Assembly (NCBI GenBank): GCA_043819345.1
Contig: JBDREX010000018.1
Coordinates: 1 to 64,000 of the forward strand
Direction of reading: 5' to 3'
Source: CAYRDK01 sp043819345
GTDB taxonomy: Bacteria; Omnitrophota; Gorgyraeia; Velamenicoccales; Velamenicoccaceae
DNA length: 64,000 nt
Below are positions 24,501-30,500 of this stretch, one piece after another. Numbering within the stretch: position 1 is the stretch's first letter; each line of letters begins with the position of its first letter. Under the pieces are notes generated by a model. That model ran no database searches, was not told where the DNA came from, and saw nothing but the letters and a program-made list of their open reading frames with translations. The position numbers and the translations under genes were made by a program.

Positions 24501-27500
24501 TCTTCAAAGCTATCTATGGGGGGGCTTTTATTGATTGGGCACGGAGGGTTTCATAGTGACCGAAAAACCAAGGCTATGGAGGAGCCTCTTCAATATTCTG
24601 TTTATCAGCGCAAGGCGTCTAACCAACTTAAAGGGGTGTATCCTGCTTTTAATGAAGAGACATTTATTTTGCTTGAAGAGTTGCGAGTAAAAAGGAGTGG
24701 TATTGCGCGTATTATGAGTGTTGAGGAATTACAGCGTTTGCCTTCCAATAGATATCCTGTCCAGCCGAGTGATTCAAGATTAGGAGATGTCAAAGAGGCG
24801 CTCCCGAGCAGTTCCCCTCTTGTTATTATTCTTGTTGAAGATAATTCATTAGAAAGAAAGCAATATAGACGGTATTTGGAAGAAAAAGGACTAATAGTTA
24901 TCTCTTTTTCCAGCGCGGAAGAGGCGTTGGAGTATTTAAGAGAAAAAACAAACCATTTTGATCTTATTCTTACAGATTATGATATGCCTGGAACCAAAGG
25001 GTATCATTTTGCTAAGGCGGTTAGGGATTTAGGTATCAAGGTTCCGATTATTCTTCACACCAAAAATGACTACATTATAGGTAAGCGTCTGGAGATATTT
25101 CCTGGAGAAATAATCGTTGGCTGTAGTAAATATATGCAAGAAGGGTTGAGAGTCATAGAAGAGATTCTTGAAAAAAGTAAGAGTTCTTCATTGTTGATAG
25201 ATAAGGAGGTTTCTTCTTCTTTGACGAGCAAGAGGATTCAGAATATAGAACAGGCTATTGCGAGGCATATAGCTTATAGTCGGTATTTGTTGAATATTGT
25301 TAGCCAGAAGGAGGGGAAAATCAATCCCCTATCTCCTGTGTTTCTAAAGAATAAGTGTGTTATGACGCAAGAGTTTTTAGCGGCAAAGGTAGCTGCAGAT
25401 ACCGATTTAGAATCGATTACAGTTAGGTTGCATAAGGCTCAGTCCATTTTTAGGTCCGCTCTAAGGCATCATTTTATAGTTTTGGTATGTAATTATGGCG
25501 GATATCTTGTGGATATAACATTAGGACAGTTTTTTATTGATAAATGGGTTGATGGCCAGTATGTCTGGGAAGGTATTGATCTACGCGTCAAAGAATTAAT
25601 AGACCGTGGTTATGTTGACTTAAGATGGGGCTTGGCTAAGAGCTATAGCCATATTGTTCATGGAAAATGCCGTTTTTATGATTACTGCATGTTGTTTGGG
25701 CAAAGTACGGATGAAATTTCCGGGGATGAAAATAAGCTGCTTAAGCTAGAACAGGCCTTGCAAAAAAAGCCAACCATGGATCACGAGGAAGGGGTTAGCT
25801 TTTCTTCACCCTTAGCGGAAAAGTTAGTGCTTTTTGGCCAAGATATTCCTATGATAACGACGGTAGGTGAGGGAAGAAGGAGTTTTTATAGAGCTGTTTT
25901 TGGTTTGAAAGATTCAAGTAATCGAACCATCGTTTTTAGGTATACGCCGTTATATGAAAAATATTCCGGCAGCTATCTATGTGATGGATTATTTCCTTTC
26001 CTGATCCAGGATACAGAAGAAGAGGTTTTTGGGTATCTACTTTGGCAGTGCCGAGATCATGCGGTAGCAGTTTCACATGGAGAGTTATTAGGTGACGATA
26101 CGCATTGCCCATGGCGTATTTTAGAAACTGATTTTCAAAACAAGGGCTTTGGTTTTCTTTTAATGGGGATCGCTGTTTTGTTGATGACTCAAGAAGAAAT
26201 AACACATTATTATTACAGTGATGCGCGTAATTCTTTTTATAAAAATGCCGCTCGTATTATAGATGTATTCTTGGATAAAGAGAATAAAATAAGGCCCCCT
26301 AAAGAAATCGTCAGTAAAATTCAGCTGATGCTAGAGGCCAAAGAATACGCATTCAGCGATATAGGGGGATTGATGCTTGTGTCCTCTACAATTAATTTTC
26401 AGGAAAAATATTTTAGTTTGCCGGCTAGCTTTTTTTTAGATCAACAATCTGATCGTATCGTTTTATTGTTTTTGTATTGTTTAGGAGCGATAGCAGAGAT
26501 GAGAGAGGGGTTTTTGCAAGTCAGCTCATCTGTATCTAAGAAGATTTTGGTTCAAAGAGAAAAAGAGAAGAGCATGAGGCAGATGAGAGATTTGGTAAGA
26601 GTTTGTCTGGCTTTTGGCGTTAGCCAGAGTGATATATTTAATAGGCTTAAGGAGAGTTCTCAATGGCAGTTGGAATGGCTGGAAGAAGAGGTGCAGGATG
26701 CGCTCAATTATTGGCAAGGCCAAAAAATCAAAAATGTTTCAATGAGAAGATGGTTGTTCATCAGGTATGATTTCAGCGCTCAGCATTTTCTGGAGATAAT
26801 AGAAAATAGCGGTTTTCAGGAGCTCCTTGATTTTTTAAGTAAGAAAATCGGCATTGTATTTACAGGCGAGGAAGCGGTTAGGATGTTAAATCTAGATGGG
26901 GTTATGTATAAGATGTATTTGGACAATGAGTTGAGCCGGGAGTCGTTTGAGCAATTCTTTGGTAAAGCCGCTTTTTTTGATATGGCTGCTGAAATAGATA
27001 AACAATTGGGTGGTATTTGGAATGAGCCTTTTCGCCGCTTTCAGGTTAGTTTCTTTTCAGAAAAACTTTGGATAGAAGCCTGTAACATTTCTGTAGGGAG
27101 TAATGAGTTTAAGGCGATTATTATTACAAAAGATGGTTTTGACATCCCCTTGGGCTATTTCGCTCTCTGTAATGGTTGTTTAACGATTTGTTATAGAACA
27201 ACAGGAAAGGGGAAGTTTTATATTTATGAAACTCGCGGGGATATTCATGATAATACTCTTTTTTTCCTGAAAAAAAAGGCACGATTTCAAAAAGCTGTTT
27301 TAGAGGTTTGTTGGTTTCGCAATGTCCTTCCAGAAAAGATAGTAGAAAAAAAATATTTTCTTATACAGGATATCGCTTGGATAAGGGCCTGGCCGACTTT
27401 TTTTAATTTTTACGATATTTCTGATAAGGGGCATAGAAGAATAATCAGTGATGCTGAAATGTATAAAAGGATGCGATCATTGTGCCATTTTAGCGAAACT

Positions 27501-30500
27501 CATTTTTATTCTAAACAGAAAGATTTGTTGCGTAGCTTAGTTTTCCCTAGACGCACAGAAGAAGTCAATGGTTTGTTTAAACAGGTCGAAGGTTTTAACA
27601 AAGAGGTCCTCTCTGGATGGGAGGGGTTAAGACAATATAGGCTTATTATTGACGCAGAAGAATTATTTGTTGTTGTCTATAAAAAAGGGTGCCTGCCACA
27701 GCCGGATTTTCTCAGTCTTTATTTTTTAAAAGGGGCTCTCATAGAGTTTGATGCGACTTTTTATCTAGATCCCTGTGATAATCGAAAGAAAATTGTCTAT
27801 TTCTGCTATGAAGAGGTGGGCGAATTTTGGCGTTCTTGGATGCGGGATTTTTCTTTGTTTCAGGCCATTTCAGTTTCAGATGTCATATTTCGTCCACAGC
27901 GGAATCAGACCATACCTTTTGTAAAATTTTCTTTTTACGCGATTTCTCAGCGATATCGTGATCTTGCGGATGATGAGCGCGCGGATAAGCTGGATATTTT
28001 TCTTGGTATATTTTATCAAGTCAAAGAAATTATCCCTGCTATCACTCTAACGAGAATTGAGTTTTTGCTTCGTCATGACTTTGGTTTAAAATCATTTGTT
28101 GGTGTTAGCCTTGCGGCAGGCTTTGAGCAAGTTATTAAGGATTCTGCGGTGTTAACTTTTATACAAGGCAAAATTTTTACTTACAAGAGAGAAATAGATG
28201 TCATCCTAACGGTTATTAGAGAATCATTTAAGCGTGATGGGGGACAGAAGTTTGAAGATCAGGACGAGGACTGCGAACATTTGCTAAAAAGGTATAGCAA
28301 CGGGGCTCAGTGGTGGTTTAAATTTAAGACAGGCATAGAACTCTTTTTTTTGCATTATGTTGTAGAATTGTTCTTACTAATAGAAGATGAACGGCAGTTA
28401 AGAGATCATTTGGATAGTTGTTGTGAGGGTGGGCATATTAAGGGTCGAAATTTAGTTGAATGTGGGTTATGGATAGCGCAGGAATTTAAAGAAAACGGTA
28501 TCTTGAATAATGAACAATTTATTGTTAATGCCTGCATTAACTATCTTCGTATCAAATATGATTTAAGAGAAGGGAATATTAGGAGCATGGGGTATAGTTT
28601 AAAAATGGTGCTATTTTGGCAGGAGCAAAATGGTGTCAGTATTTTAGAAGAGATGGATAGTGGCTATCTTACAGAAGAAAATATCAAGCTTTTACTCAAG
28701 CCTCTGGAAATGGAACAGGCGATATTGTTTGATTTATTTTCTCAGGATATTGTTGTTCAGATAAAAAGCTTATTAAACAGATTGGTTTTTCCGACTAAAA
28801 ATTCACAAGAGGAAAATTTTGAGAAAAGGTTAGGCTTATTAGCAACGGTTGTAGCTTTTTGTACGGCACCAAAAGCGACCGAGGAGGATCTGGAATATTG
28901 CGATATTGTAGATTATGGTTGGGGCGCGGGAAGACTAGAAAAGGATTATCTGGAAAAGTTTGCGAACTGGGTTTTTTCATTGGTTTCTCAAGGACTTATT
29001 CTACAAGAGGCGGCTGAGGAGATATTTTCGCTTATTGTAGATTTATGGAAAAATGATTATGGGTATCTTTTTTCTTTGTCTCTTAAAGAGGCCGTGAAAA
29101 AGATAAAAATGCTTTTTAAGGAGGAAAATGAGGTATCCGAGGCTCTCGCATTAAAGATGTTTGATTTATATGGGCAATTTGTAAAGCTGGAAAGCGTTGA
29201 TTCGCCGCAGTCCTTGAGACGAAATATAGGCCTTGGTAGAGAGCTATCTAGTTCACCGATTAGAAAACAACTGCCTGAGCAACTAATGGCGGCATGTGTT
29301 TATAGCTGTTTTTTATGGGATGACCAAAAGCAGATGATATCTCAGTTGTTGCGAGATGAGGATAAAAATCATTCCAATGCGGCTGTTCTTTTAGGCTTTT
29401 CTGATGACCTATTATTAACGCTTGTCTTAAAACAGTTGTGGATGAAGCTGCCTGCAGAGTTTGAGAGGACAAGAGTGAGAATAGATGAGGCGATTGCCAG
29501 GATTATCGCTAAGGCTTATTTTTCGGAATACCCGGCTTATCATGAGGAAGAACGATTTCAGAGATGGAAGGTTAGCCCTTCCAAATACTGGCTTCGGGAG
29601 ATTGACACGTTAATCGTTTACTATATGCGGAATTTTTTATACAAAGAAAGGATTGTTGTTTGTGACGATGCCATAGCTAATGGGAATACAACGGTGGCTT
29701 TGATGGAAGAGATTGTTAGAAGTTTTGGGAGTGATTTTTTTAAGAAAAAGGTTCAGATTGTTGCTGATGATATCAGTTTATATTTTTATGTTGTTCAAGA
29801 TGGAAAAGGCAATATAGGAATATACGATGCTTTTGGTAAGCTGCTTCAGATACGGCCTCACGGAAAACATATTTTAAAAAAATGCATTATTTTTGCGATG
29901 CACGTGCCGATATTTCCAGACCTTAAAAGCATGTCTGAAAGTTTGGATAAAATATTTCAGGCTTCTTTTCATGGGTATGGAAGCATGAGTAATACAGAAA
30001 TGATTCAGACACACAATACTTTATTGCCTAGCTTTATCGCGCTTCAAGATCGTTATCCTGAGAATATCTCCTTGATACAAACTGATATATTTAAAGATAG
30101 GAGCATACAGGCCGATATAAGACGCTGCTTTAATCTGCTTATAACTGATTATTACTGTGGGGATATCAAAACAGATTCTGAATTTTTATTAAGAAGCGTT
30201 AACGAAGGAGGATATCTTTTGCTAGGGCATGTAGATCCTGTCAAAGCCTATACCGTTTATAAAGGATTATCCGTTGGAAACAGAAGCGTTAAAAATGTGG
30301 GCTACTATTATGATTTTAGCATTTCTTCTTCTAGTGTAGAGAACGCTTTTAGGGGTGAATGGCTAAGATCGGAAAAGATAGGTTCCAATGGAGGGGTGGA
30401 ATTGAAAGGGGTACGGAAAAAGGAGCTTATTTCTGTAGCGAGGGGCCATCTTTTTTCTTTTCGGCATATTATTCGGGAAATAATCAGGCACTATGGAAGT

